DNA from: Suillus spraguei
Lineage: Eukaryota; Basidiomycota; Agaricomycetes; Boletales; Suillaceae
Direction: 5' to 3'
DNA: 64,000 bases
Assembly (NCBI GenBank): GCA_016800925.1
Contig: JABCPU010000012.1
Coordinates: forward strand, 186,001-250,000
Shown in pieces: positions 50,301 to 61,696 of this stretch (the stretch's first letter is position 1; each line of letters starts with the position of its first letter). The notes below the pieces were generated by a model that was not told the DNA's origin, did not search any database, and was given only the letters and a program-made list of their open reading frames with translations. The position numbers were made by a program, and so were the translations under genes.

Positions 50301-52486
50301 CTTACTGGATGGTTCAAAGCCAATACCAACAATATCTTGGTGGCAGCTGGAGCCCATGACCACCTCTACCAGGACTTCCCCTCAAAATTCGTATGGAACA
50401 AGACTGCATGGAAGGTACGACAACGTGGAATGGCCATTGGAAGGATGTACTCTGCTGCACCTGGATCTGGAGAGCGCTTCTACCTGAGATTGCTTCTGAC
50501 TGTAGTAAAAGGTATGATGCTCATGTCAATTTTTATCAATCAAACTCACAATGTATTCAAGGGGCCACCTCCTATGAGAACCTTCGAACAGTTGATGGTG
50601 TTTTATATGACACTTTCAAGGAGGCATGTCGACGTAGAGGTCTGCTTGAGGATGACAATGAATGGATCCAATGCTTGCAGGATGCCTCTCACATGAGCAC
50701 TGGACATGGCATGCGCAATCTCTTTGCCATCATCCTCATCCACTGCAACCCTACAGACCCCAGTGATCTTTGGAACCAATTCAAGGACAATCTCTGCGAT
50801 GATCTGCGTCACCACCTGTCTCATGCCCCATTCAACATTCCTAACCCTACAAATGAAGAGGTCTATGACTATGGTCTCTATCTCATTGATGGAAAACTTC
50901 GCAAAAATGGAAAGTCTTTGCAAGTGATTCCTCAGATGCCTACACCTCAAATGGCAGCAAGATGGGGGGTCATGCAGGGAAATCAGCTCATTGCTGAGCA
51001 GCTCCAGTATAACCAGGAGGAGCTCCAGCAGATGGTGGATCCAGGAGTGCTTTCTCTCAATCAGGAGCAGAGGACAGTCTTTGATGCAGTGGTCAATGAT
51101 GCCATGCAAAGAAATGAGCAGACACCTGGACATGCATTCTTTGTCCACAGTGCAGGTGGATGTGGCAAGACATATCTCTGCAAGCTCATTGCCTCAAAAC
51201 TCCGTGCTGAAGGCAAGATTGTCCTGTGTGTGGCTTCCTCTGGAATTGCTTCTCTCCTCCTGCCAGGTGGACGTACAGCTCATTCGCGATTCAAGATTCC
51301 AATCCCCATCAATGAAGACAGCTCCTGCAACATCAAGAAAGGAGATGTTGTGCATGAGCTTCTGAAGGCCACCTCCCTCATCATCTGTGATGAAATTCCA
51401 ATGCTACACCGTCACAATCTGGAATGCCTTGACCGCTCATTGCGCGACCTTCTCAATGTTGATGCTGATTTTGGAGGGTTATCCATACTCTTTGGAGGAG
51501 ACTTCAGACAGACTCTACCAGTGGTGGCTCATGGATCCAGAGAGCAGATAGTGGGTGCTACCTTCTGCAGATCTCGCATTTGGCCAAGGCTTCAGATCTT
51601 CCATCTCAAGACAAACATGCGCCTTGGTCAAGACCCTGCCTCTGATGAATTTGCCAAGTGGCTTCTGGAGATTGGAGCTGGAAAGAACACACATGCTGAT
51701 GGAACAGTGGTCCTTCCAATTCGTATGCGCTGTGCCAATAATAATGTCCAGTCACTCATCAATGCCCTCTACTCTCCTATCCTGCTTCCTGACCATCCTC
51801 CTGTGAATGATTCCTTCTTCCTGGAACGTACCATCCTCTCTGCAAAGAACACTGATGTGGATGAAATCAATACCAACATTCTTGAATTATTCCCTGGAGA
51901 AAAAGCAGTGTTCACCAGTGCAGACTCAGTTGCTGAGAGGGAATATGAATATATTCCCCATGAGTTCCTTCACACTCTGACACCATCAGGGTTCCCTTTG
52001 CACAAATTGGAACTCAAAGTGGGTGTTCCTCTGATGCTGTTGCGCAACTTGGATCCCACCAATGGCCTCTACAATGGAACCAGGATGATCCTCCTGTCTT
52101 GGACCACACATGTGCTCAAATGTCGGATTCTCAAGGATGGAGTTGATGAAGCCCAGCAAGACAATCAGGACACAGTGCTGATTCCCAGGATGACTCTGGA
52201 TGCCACTGCTGAAGATAACCCAATCCCTCTAAAGCGTCGACAATTTCCTGTCCGTCTTGCATTTGCTATGACAATCAACAAGGCTCAAGGTCAAAGTGTG
52301 AAGTGGGTTGGACTGGATTTGAGAACTCCTGTGTTCAGTCATGGACAGCTGTATGTGGCATTGTCCAGGTGCACTCACCCAGAGAGAGTGTGTGCTATCT
52401 TTCCAGAGCATGAAGAAGGGTCAAAGACGACCAATGTGGTGTATACAGAAGTGCTGAGAGGACTTGGTGATCAGATTGAGAATTGA
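46707..52486 (+). pseudogene. Helitron Rep-helicase, copy H1 (frameshifted)
   Basis: Rolling-circle transposase: HUH endonuclease joined to a PIF1-type helicase. Exons are 46707-46708 (AT of the start codon), 46759-46903, 46954-49441, 49500-50511 and 50562-52486. The N-part has a Pro/Ala tract and Gln-rich stretch, then a zinc-binding block (CPKCHALHF... CC). The Rep core has GLPHMHLLIFL (HUH) and KYIHKYIYKG (two-Tyr region). The helicase has GGCGKT (Walker A), CDEIPML (Walker B), FGGDFRQTLPVV and AFAMTINKAQGQS. Against H2 it lacks one base at 47034, at 49571 (AAG-AAG) and at 49747 (CCC for CCCC), so the HUH region lies in a different frame from its flanks. The helicase ORF (50562-52486) is intact. 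Confidence 0.85.
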
Positions 52487-52587
52487 TTGATGTAGTTTTA
52501 TGTAAAGTGATATGTAGTGTACTTTTAGTCTTGCTGAAATGGTGGTGAAATGTACATGTTTGTTTGAAGATTTACTATGATTATCAG

Positions 52588-52815
52588 GATGAAGCCAAGG
52601 CCAGAAAGTCAAAAAGAGTGCGAAGCACTCTTTTTGGCTTTCTGTGCCTTGGGCAAAAGAAAATTATTGGGATGAAGCCAAGGCCAGGAAGGCAAAAAGA
52701 GTGCGAAGCACTCTTTTTGGCTTTCTGTGCCTTGGGCAAAAGAAAATTATTGGGATGAAGCCAAGGCCAGGAAGGCAAAAAGAGTGCGAAGCACTCTTTT
52801 TGCCTTCCTGTGCCT
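52588..52815 (+). repeat. three tandem GAA-loop hairpin units in H1
   Basis: About 80-bp units, each with GATGAAGCCAAGGCCAG, a perfect arm AAAAAGAGTGC, loop GAA, GCACTCTTTTT and a CTTTCTG/CTTCCTG closing arm. H2 has only two units, and A, B and C have one. Copy-number change inside an otherwise near-identical element. Confidence 0.8.
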
Positions 52816-52849
52816 TGGGCAAAGTGAATTATTAGGATGAAGCCTTGGA

Positions 52850-52890
52850 CAGGAAGCAAAAGGAGTGCGAAGCACTCCTTTTGCTTCCTG
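52850..52890 (+). repeat. subterminal hairpin of H1
   Basis: A 19-bp perfect stem with loop GAA (arm CAGGAAGCAAAAGGAGTGC), followed by a smaller hairpin GTGCC-GAA-GGCAC and the 3' end 17 bp later. Confidence 0.75.
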
Positions 52891-53194
52891 TGCCGAAGGC
52901 ACAACGGGTGGTGGACTCGTCTATAAAGTATGGGAGAAAGGTGGGAATCTGCCTCGCTAGCTCACATGGCTTTCGCTTAGGAACGCTTAGCTCGGCTATT
53001 TCTTTTTGGAAATTTCTCGCGTGGTTTTTTTCGAGTGCCGACTCACTGTTGTCCCATTGTATGATTGCGTGATGCGTGATTGCGTGATTTGGTCACGTGA
53101 CTGCGCAGCTGGTGCGCTGTAGTTCCCTAGATATACCCTCGAGCTCCAATCTTCGTTTCCTCTTTTCCCCCACCACTGCTCCCTCTGCCACATC

Positions 53195-53217
53195 TTGAGA
53201 AAGTAATACTTTCTCAA
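53195..53217. repeat. 23-bp palindrome in the H2 leader
   Basis: The same palindrome as in H1 (arms TTGAGAAAGTA and TACTTTCTCAA), at the same place in the leader. Confidence 0.7.
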
Positions 53218-53925
53218 CATACTCAACCTCTGTTTGTTTTTTACATTGTCTGCTTCATTTTGGTAGATATATCTTGATTCATGTAAGCCTATATAGTGTA
53301 GATATTGAAACTATGATAAAAATTATTGATTATGTAATCAGATATCAGGCATTTTCGCTTTTTGACGTGTTTTTGGACCCTTTGGACCCCCTGGACCTGG
53401 ACCTGGACCCTGGACTGGCCGTATCTTGGAGTTTGAAGCATAGTGAGTGTGATTGTTGTTTGTTACTGGCCCTGTATTCCATCTGGACTCGCGAACTCCT
53501 GTCGATTCAAGACGAACGTGTAACCAAGTCCTACTTCCCTGGCCATCTGTTCTTGCAGGTGTTCGCTGGTTGTTTCTGGACCTCTGGGTATACTACAGTG
53601 TAGAGATTTTGGATTGGCGGGGCACTTTTCTGTGCTAAGTTGGTCTGCTTGCAGCCTTCTTACAGTTGCCATCCTATCCTTCGGGATAATTTCTCGGACA
53701 GCTTTCAGCTGTTCTTAGCACTGTCATACGTCGAACTTCCAGGGTATTAGCTCATCCTGGAAACTGCTGGTACTTCTTCAGTCACTCTCGGTAATATTTG
53801 TTTGTATCTTTGGTATGTGATATTTTGTCATCTATATATGATATGATGGCTTATCTTTGACACAGTGGAACTACGACTGTTGGAAGTTTGGCTCTCCTCT
53901 CTCTTTGTTTCATATATCTTCTCCA

Positions 53926-56900
53926 ATGTATGTGGTTATCATCATATATATTTATTTTGACTGATATTTATTCTTGATAGGAATCCCTCCACTCCTCCTA
54001 CCTCTCCTCAGCGAGCACAGGCTGCTGCACGTCAGGCTGAGAGAAATCAGCGAAATATTGGCTCCCCTCCTGCACGTCGCCATCCTGCTCCTATAGCTCA
54101 ACCATTAGAAAATGCTGCTCAAATGGTAAGGATTAATGTTCTAATTTTCATGAGACATATTCTGATGTGTTCATAGAATATTCCTCAGATCTTGGGAAAT
54201 TTGAACCATGGTCCTATTCCCATGCAAAGGTTTCCTAATATGCCACGTCATGTTATCGAGCATCATGAGGCTCAACGCAGGTGGCGTCTACACCACCCAC
54301 CACCACCCCCTGGGCCACCTATTCCTGCTCCAGCCTTAGGGCTTCCCTTTGGTTATATTCCTCCACCTGCTGCACTTCAGAATGAGTATGAACGTCGTAT
54401 GGCAAATGTTGCTGCAGCTACAATGAATAGTCATGAAGCACGCCGTGCTGCAAGGAGAAGGCGTAATAATCCTCAACAACCAGCACCAGCACCTCCTGAT
54501 CCTGCTCCTGCTCCTGCTCCTGCTCCTGCCCCTCCCCATGCTCCTGCTCCTGCCCTTGCCCCTGCCCCTGCTCCTGCCCCTGCCCCTGTTCCTGCCCCTG
54601 CCCCTGCCCCTGTTCCTGCCCCTGCCCCTGCTCCTGCTCCTGCTCCTGCCCCTGCCCCTGGTGCTCAGAATAACTTGGCAGCCTTTCAGTTGGTGCAGCA
54701 ACAAGCTGTACAGGGACATAATATACAGCAGCAGCAGCTAGCTGAAATAATTGCTAGGCATGCTCAGGATTATCGCCATGAACGGCAGCAGGAAGAGGAA
54801 GCTGAACAGATGAATAGACAGAACTATGGTCAATACATGCATGGTCCTATTCACTATGAGGGTGCAGTTGGTCCTCACAATTTCAACAATCCCCAACAAT
54901 ACTTTGCACACCATCCTGCACCACCTTTGGCTGCACCACCTCAACCTGATTATCAACAATTTAATAATCAGTTTCAGCATCATTTCCAGCAGGAACAGAT
55001 TAGAGAAGACTTGCTTCATAGACAAGCACAGCAGGAATTACATGACCAGCAGATCCAGCAGCAATTCCAGCAGGAGGAAAATAGACAAACACAGGAGGAA
55101 TTACATCACCAGCACATCCAGCAGCACATCCAGCAGCAGGAACATAGACAAGCTCAGGGTGTTCTACAAGCAAGTCAACAGGAAGAGGCCCGCCACAACC
55201 GTGAGCAGCAGAGAGTTCATGAGGAGCAGGAGCGTCTTGACGAGGCACTCCATGAATATAATGACCTAATATCTCAAGAGCAACATGCAGATGATCAGGA
55301 GAGAAGGAGAACCCAGCAGGAGGAACAACGCCAGGAGCGTGAAGCAGAGGATGAGCAGCACATCAATCAGGTCATTCCTATCCCTGATGGAGCTCGAGCA
55401 TATACAGAACCAGTCAACCGTCACACTCTTGGTCCCCTCAATGTGGAGTGCCCCAAATGTCATGCACTTCACTTTACATGTGAAAGACTCTCTAACTCCT
55501 CTTTGCAAAATCCTCGCTTTGGTATGTGCTGCTTGCAGGGCCAAGTCAGCCTTCCCCCATTTCCAGCATGGCCACCTGAGCTGGAGCAGGCATATAGAGA
55601 CAGAACATTTGTGTCAAAAATTCGCCAGTACAACAGTGCTCTTGCATTCACATCTGTTGGTGTCAATATTGAGGATCGTGCTCTTCGAGGATCTGGTCCA
55701 AATGCTTTTCGTATCCATGGCTCTCTCCATCACCTCATGGGCAGTCTTCTACCTCCAGAGGGTGTCCAGCCTTCATATGCACAACTTTATATATACGACT
55801 CTGAAGAAGCCACCAATATCCGTACCACCCGCCCTGGAAATGAAGGTCTTGATCGTCAGATTCTCAGAGATCTGCATGACATGTTGCATCGAAAACACCC
55901 CTATGCTGCTGTCTACAAGCAAGCCTATCAAGTCATGCAAGAGAAGCCTCCAGAGGAGCAGACAGATGTTTCTGTGCGTATTCACTTCCTGCCAGGCACA
56001 GATGGTCGAAGATACAACCTTCCCACTGCCAATGAAATTGCTGCAGCTCTTCCTGGAGATGGATCTGAGGAGGTGTCTCATGAAAGGGACATCATTTTAT
56101 ATTATCAAAATGGTCGACTTAGGCGCATCAGTCAACTCAACCATGCATATGCCTGTCTTCATTATGTCCTTCTCTTTCCCAATGGAGAGGATGGCTGGGA
56201 CCTTTACATTGATATGATCATTCCTCAGGGTGGACGTGCACGTGCCAAAAAAGTGACTCAGCTGCTGTATTATGCATTTCGTCTTCATCCCCGTCCAGCT
56301 CGCATTGACCACAACAACATCTTTCGTGGTGGAAGGCTGTTCCAGCAGTATGTTGTTGATGCTTGGGCATCCATTGAGCAGAGCAGACTCAACTGGATAA
56401 GAAACAACCAGAAGAAGATCAGGGCTGACTGCTACCAAGGCCTCACAGACAATATTCTCAATGATGGAGTAGGCAATTTGGCTGAGACAGGTCGTGCTAT
56501 AATCCTTCCCTCCTCTCATTCTGGAAGCCCTCGCTATATGCAGCAGCTACTGCAGGACTCCTTGGCCATCTGCCGTGCCTGCAAGAAACCTGATCTCTTC
56601 CTGACAATGACTGCCAATGGAACTGGCCTGAGATTACTGAGAATCTCCTTCCAGGTAAAGTGACATACTGATGCATTATTATGACTTGATTCTGACAAGT
56701 TTTCTAATGTAGGTCAAACTGCTGTGGACCGTCCAGACTTGGTGGCTCGCGTATTCTATCAAAAGCAGCAGGCTCTGCTGAAGAAAGTTCGCAATGGCTA
56801 CTATGGCAAGGTTGCAGGATTGGTGTACACCATTGAATATCAAAAGCGTGGTCTGCCTCACATGCACCTTCTCATCTTCCTGGATCCAGACCACAAGATT

Positions 56901-59701
56901 CGTACTGTGGAACAAATAGACTCCTTCATCTCTGCCCAGATCCCTGACAGAAATGTCCATCCCCAACTCTATGAGGCTGTGGAGAAATACATGCTTCATG
57001 GCCCCTGCTCTCCAGAACGTTGCTTGGAGAATGGACGTTGCAAAAAGCACTTTCCAAAGTCTTTCTGTGCCCAGACATTGATGAAGGAGGATGGCTATCC
57101 AGAGTATGCAAGACCTGACAATGGTCGCACTGTCCAGAAGAATAACACTGTCTTCACCAACAAAGATGTTGTTCCTCACCCTCCACAACTCCTGGTGGAA
57201 TTCAACTGCCACATCAATCTTGAAGTCTGTGCTTCCATCAAGTCTGTGAAATACATCCACAAGTACATCTACAAGGGAAATGACCGTGCCACTTTGGAGA
57301 TGCCAGGACCAGTGGATGAGGTCAAAACCTACCTTGACTCCAGATACATCAGCTCCACTGAGGCTGCATGGCACATCTTTGAGTTTGGAATGCACCTTGA
57401 ATGGCCCTCTGTCTACCGTCTGCCAGTCCACCTTCCAAATGAACACATGGTGTTTTATGATCCTGAGGATGATGCCCAGGATGTTCTTGAGCGTGCAGCA
57501 ACCAAGGAGACTTGCCTTACTGGATGGTTCAAAGCCAATGCCAACAATGTCTTGGTGGCAGCTGGAGCCCATGACCACCTCTACCAGGACTTCCCCTCAA
57601 AATTCGTATGGAACAAGACCGCATGGAAGGTACGACAACGTGGAATGGCCATTGGAAGGATGTACTCTGCTGCACCTGGATCTGGAGAGCGCTTCTACCT
57701 GAGATTGCTTCTGACTGTAGTAAAAGGTATGATGCTCATGTCAATTTTTATCAATCAAACTCACAATGTATTCAAGGGGCCACCTCCTATGAGAACCTTC
57801 GAACAGTTGATGGTGTTTTATATGACACTTTCAAGGAGGCATGTCGACGTAGGGGTCTGCTTGAGGATGACAATGAATGGATCCAATGCTTGCAGGATGC
57901 CTCTCACATGAGCACTGGACATGGCATGCGCAATCTCTTTGCCATCATCCTCATCCACTGCAACCCTACAGACCCCAGTGATCTTTGGAACCAATTCAAG
58001 GACAATCTCTGTGATGATCTGCGTCACCACCTGTCTCATGCCCCATTCAACATTCCCAACCCCACAAATGAAGAGGTCTATGACTATGGTCTCTATCTCA
58101 TTGATGGAAAGCTTCGCAAAAATGGAAAGTCTTTGCAAGTGATTCCTCAGATGCCTACACCTCAAATGGCAGCAAGATGGGGGGTCATGCAGGGAAATCA
58201 GCTCATTGCTGAGCAGCTCCAGTATAACCAGGAGGAGCTCCAGCAGATGGTGGATCCAGGAGTGCTTTCTCTCAATCAGGAGCAGAGGACAGTCTTTGAT
58301 GCAGTGGTCAATGATGCCATGCAAAGAAATGAGCAGACACCTGGACATGCATTCTTTGTCCACAGTGCAGGTGGATGTGGCAAGACATATCTCTGCAAGC
58401 TCATTGCCTCAAAACTCCGTGCTGAAGGCAAGATTGTCCTGTGTGTGGCTTCCTCTGGAATTGCTTCTCTCCTCCTGCCAGGTGGACGTACAGCTCATTC
58501 GCGATTCAAGATTCCAATCCCCATCAATGAGGACAGTTCCTGCAACATCAAGAAAGGAGATGTTGTGCATGAGCTTCTGAAGGCCACCTCCCTCATCATC
58601 TGCGATGAAATTCCAATGCTACACCGTCACAATCTGGAATGCCTTGACCGCTCATTGCGCGACCTTCTCAATGTTGATGCTGATTTTGGAGGATTATCCA
58701 TACTCTTTGGAGGAGACTTCAGACAGACTCTACCAGTGGTGGCTCATGGATCCAGAGAGCAGATAGTGGGTGCTACCTTCTGCAGATCTCGCATTTGGCC
58801 AAGGCTTCAGATCTTCCATCTCAAGACAAACATGCGCCTTGGTCAAGATCCTGCCTCTGATGAATTTGCCAAGTGGCTTCTGGAGATTGGAGCTGGAAAG
58901 AACACACATGCTGATGGAACAGTGGTCCTTCCAATTCATATGCGCTGTGCCAACAATAGTGTCCAGTCTCTCATCAATGCCCTCTACTCTCCTATCCTGC
59001 TTCCTGACCATCCTCCTATGAATGATTCCTTCTTCCTGGAACGTACCATCCTCTCTGCAAAGAACACTGATGTGGATGAAATCAATGCCAACATTCTTGA
59101 ATTATTCTCTGGAGAAAAAGCAGTGTTCACCAGTGCAGACTCAGTTGCTGAGAGGGACTATGACTATATCCCTCATGAGTTCCTTCACACTCTGACACCA
59201 TCAGGGTTCCCTTTGCACAAATTGGAACTCAAAGTGGGTGTTCCTCTGATGCTGTTGCGCAACTTGGATCCCACCAATGGCCTCTACAATGGAACCAGGA
59301 TGATCCTCCTGTCTTGGACCACACATGTACTCAAATGTCGGATTCTCAAGGATGGAGTTGATGAAGCCCAGCAAGACAATCAGGACACAGTGCTGATCCC
59401 CAGGATGACTCTGGATGCCACTGCTGAAGACAACCCAATCCCTCTAAAGCGTCGACAATTTCCTGTCCGTCTTGCATTTGCTATGACAATCAACAAGGCT
59501 CAAGGTCAAAGTGTGAAGTGGGTTGGACTGGATTTGAGAACTCCTGTGTTCAGTCATGGACAGTTGTATGTGGCATTGTCCAGGTGCACTCACCCAGAGA
59601 GAGTGTGTGCTATCTTTCCAGAGCATGAAGAAGGGTCAAAGACGACCAATGTGGTGTATACAGAAGTGCTGAGAGGACTTGGAGATCAGATTGAGAATTG
59701 A
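53926..59701 (+). CDS. Helitron Rep-helicase, copy H2 (one frameshift)
   Basis: Exons are 53926-53927 (AT), 53981-54125, 54177-56654, 56713-57726 and 57777-59701. The start codon is split AT/G by the first intron. Domain order: Pro/Ala and Gln-rich N-tail; zinc-binding block CPKCHALHFTCERL; helitron-like N-terminal domain (LLFPNGEDGWDLYIDM); HUH nuclease with RGLPHMHLLIFL and the two-Tyr region VKYIHKYIYKG; PIF1-like helicase with HSAGGCGKTYLCKL, IICDEIPMLHRHNLECL, FGGDFRQTLPVV and the C-terminal QLYVALSRCTHPERV. The only visible lesion is GG for GGG at 56619-56620 (H1 reads ANGNWPEITENL), which breaks the frame just before the intron. The protein would nick, unwind and transfer one strand of the element. 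Confidence 0.88.
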
Positions 59702-59981
59702 TTGATGTAGTTTTATGTAAAGTGATATGTAGTGTACTTTTAGTCTTGCTGAAATGGTGGTGAAATGTACATGTTTGTTTGAAGATTTACTATGATTATC
59801 AGGATGAAGCCAAGGCCAGAAAGTCAAAAAGAGTGCGAAGCACTCTTTTTGGCTTTCTGTGCCTTGGGCAAAAGAAAATTATTGGGATGAAGCCAAGGCC
59901 AGGAAGGCAAAAAGAGTGCGAAGCACTCTTTTTGCCTTCCTGTGCCTTGGGCAAAGTGAATTATTAGGATGAAGCCTTGGA

Positions 59982-60022
59982 CAGGAAGCAAAAGGAGTGC
60001 GAAGCACTCCTTTTGCTTCCTG
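59982..60022 (+). repeat. subterminal hairpin of H2
   Basis: A 19-bp perfect stem, loop GAA, same arm as in H1. It lies about 29 bp before the 3' end. Confidence 0.75.
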
Positions 60023-60051
60023 TGCCGAAGGCACAACGGGTGGTAGACTCG

Positions 60052-60799
60052 TCTATAAAGTATGGGAGAAAGGTGGGAAAGTCCTCGCTAGCTCACATGG
60101 CTTTCGCTTAGGAGCGCTTGCTACGCTTAGCTCGGTTATTTCGCTTAACACCTTTTTGGAAATTTCTCGCGTGGTTTTTTTCAAGTGCCGACACAGTTGT
60201 CCCATTGTGTGATTGCGTGGATTTGTCACGTGCAGCGCCACATGGGTTGAAATTTGCCACAGGTTGTCTGAAGCTGGGGTAAACACAAATTATGGGTTGT
60301 CATTTGCCACAGGTTGTCTGAAGCTGGGGGAAAATGAAATTATTAGGATGGAGCCGAGGCCAGGGAGCCAAAAGGGAGAGTGAAGGCAAAAGTGAAGGCA
60401 AAAAGGAGTGCAAAGGAGTGGAAAGCAAAAAAGGAGGGCAAGCCAAAAATGAGTGCAATTGCAGAAGATGGCTGATAGGTAAAAACAGAAGGAACTCATC
60501 AGGGGCTGGAAGGAGTGGTGGTGCCATCAAAAGGCATGGTCAAGTTGTCAATACCTATGACAAGCTACTCCATCAGGCACCAATATCAGGTTGGAAGTTG
60601 CCAGCAGGCTGGAAGTGTCCTCCCCCACCCTCAGGAAAAATCTTCTGATAAATTGCTGTTAGATATTGGCTATCAAAGAATCTGAACTTTGTCATTTGAA
60701 AAATCATGTGATTTGTTTAAAAAGCTGCTATGGTCATTAGGATGCAGAGATGGGGGGACAGGAGAGCATGGGGAGGAGAGAATGAAGGCATGGGAGATG

Positions 60800-60830
<31 letters not shown>

Positions 60831-61696
60831 GATGGGAGATGGGAGATGGGAGATGGGAGATGGGAGATGGGAGATGGGAGACGGGAGACGGGAGACGGGA
60901 GACGGGAGACGGGAGATGGGAGACGGGAGATGGGAGATGGGAGATGGGAGATGGGAGATGGGAGACGGGAGACGGGAGACGGGAGACGGGAGACGGGAGA
61001 CGGGAGACGGGAGACGGGAGACGGGAGACGGGAGACGGGAGACGGGAGACGGGAGACGGGAGACGGGAGACGGGAGACGGGAGACGGGAGACGGGAGACG
61101 GGAGACGGGAGACGGGAGACGGGAGACGGGAGACGGGAGACGGGAGACGGGAGACGGGAGACGGGAGACGGGAGACGGGAGACGGGAGATGGGAGACACA
61201 AGATGGGAGACACAAGATGGGAGACACAAGATGGGAGACAGCAGACTGGTAAGAGGAGATGGAAGACAGGAGATGGGACACTTGCATGATTTTGTGGTGT
61301 GACAACTTAATACTGTTGCCCCCTATTAAAACTTGACACAAAAGATTTATTCAAGTTAATAGTTTGCAGTAAATAATTTAAAAAAATGAAAATCAAATGC
61401 AATGACATGAGGATGAGATGGGCAATAAACTCACAAAGATGGTGATGTGGTACTTTTACTTCTCTCAAAATATTGGTTAAAGTTATAATTTATTTCAAGA
61501 CCTATTATCATTATTAAAGATAATGATTAGGATGAAGCCAAGGCCAGGAAGGCAAAAAGAGTGCGAAGCACTCTTTTTGCCTTCCTGTGCCTTGGGCAAA
61601 CAGAATTATTAGGATGAAGCCTTGGCCAGGGAGCAAAAGGAGTGCGAAGCACTCCTTTTGCTTCCTGTGCCGAAGGCACAACGGGTGGTGGACTCG
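60052..61696 (+). mobile_element. non-autonomous Helitron-like element B
   Basis: 1645 bp. The 5' end TCTATAAAGTATGGGAG matches H2 rather than H1. The leader is nearly the same as in A up to about 60505; the sequence 60505-60780 is its own. The satellite (60790-61272), the shared AT-rich part, two GAA-loop hairpins and the 3' end GGTGGACTCG follow. No genuine gene. Confidence 0.8.
60790..61272 (+). repeat. GGGAGAC/GGGAGAT satellite (array B)
   Basis: Mixed 7-mers at both edges and a core (about 60958-61185) of pure GGGAGAC, over 30 identical units. The end carries ACACAAGAT variants like array A. All frames are open; the 150-220-codon ORFs here are repeat artefacts. Confidence 0.92.

Larger units (their letters stand above)
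45695..52919 (+). mobile_element. autonomous Helitron-like element H1
   Basis: 7225 bp with the family termini. Holds a promoter/leader region (45695-46706), the Rep-helicase gene (46707-52486), a short 3' UTR, three GAA-loop hairpin units (52588-52815) and the terminal hairpin (52850-52890). Overall it is nearly identical to H2. The Rep part carries small lesions, so H1 looks non-functional as assembled. Confidence 0.85.
52920..60051 (+). mobile_element. autonomous Helitron-like element H2
   Basis: 7132 bp, starting directly after the 3' end of H1. Same plan as H1, with a longer Pro/Ala tract in the protein, two hairpin units (59785-59955) instead of three, and a 3' end reading GGTAGACTCG rather than GGTGGACTCG. 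Only one frame lesion was found in its gene, so it is the better candidate for an active source. Confidence 0.85.

Noticed and set aside
49644..50363. 239-codon minus-strand ORF over the Helitron Rep (299 codons in H2)
   Set aside because: Antisense shadow of the conserved Rep coding sequence; no signals of its own.
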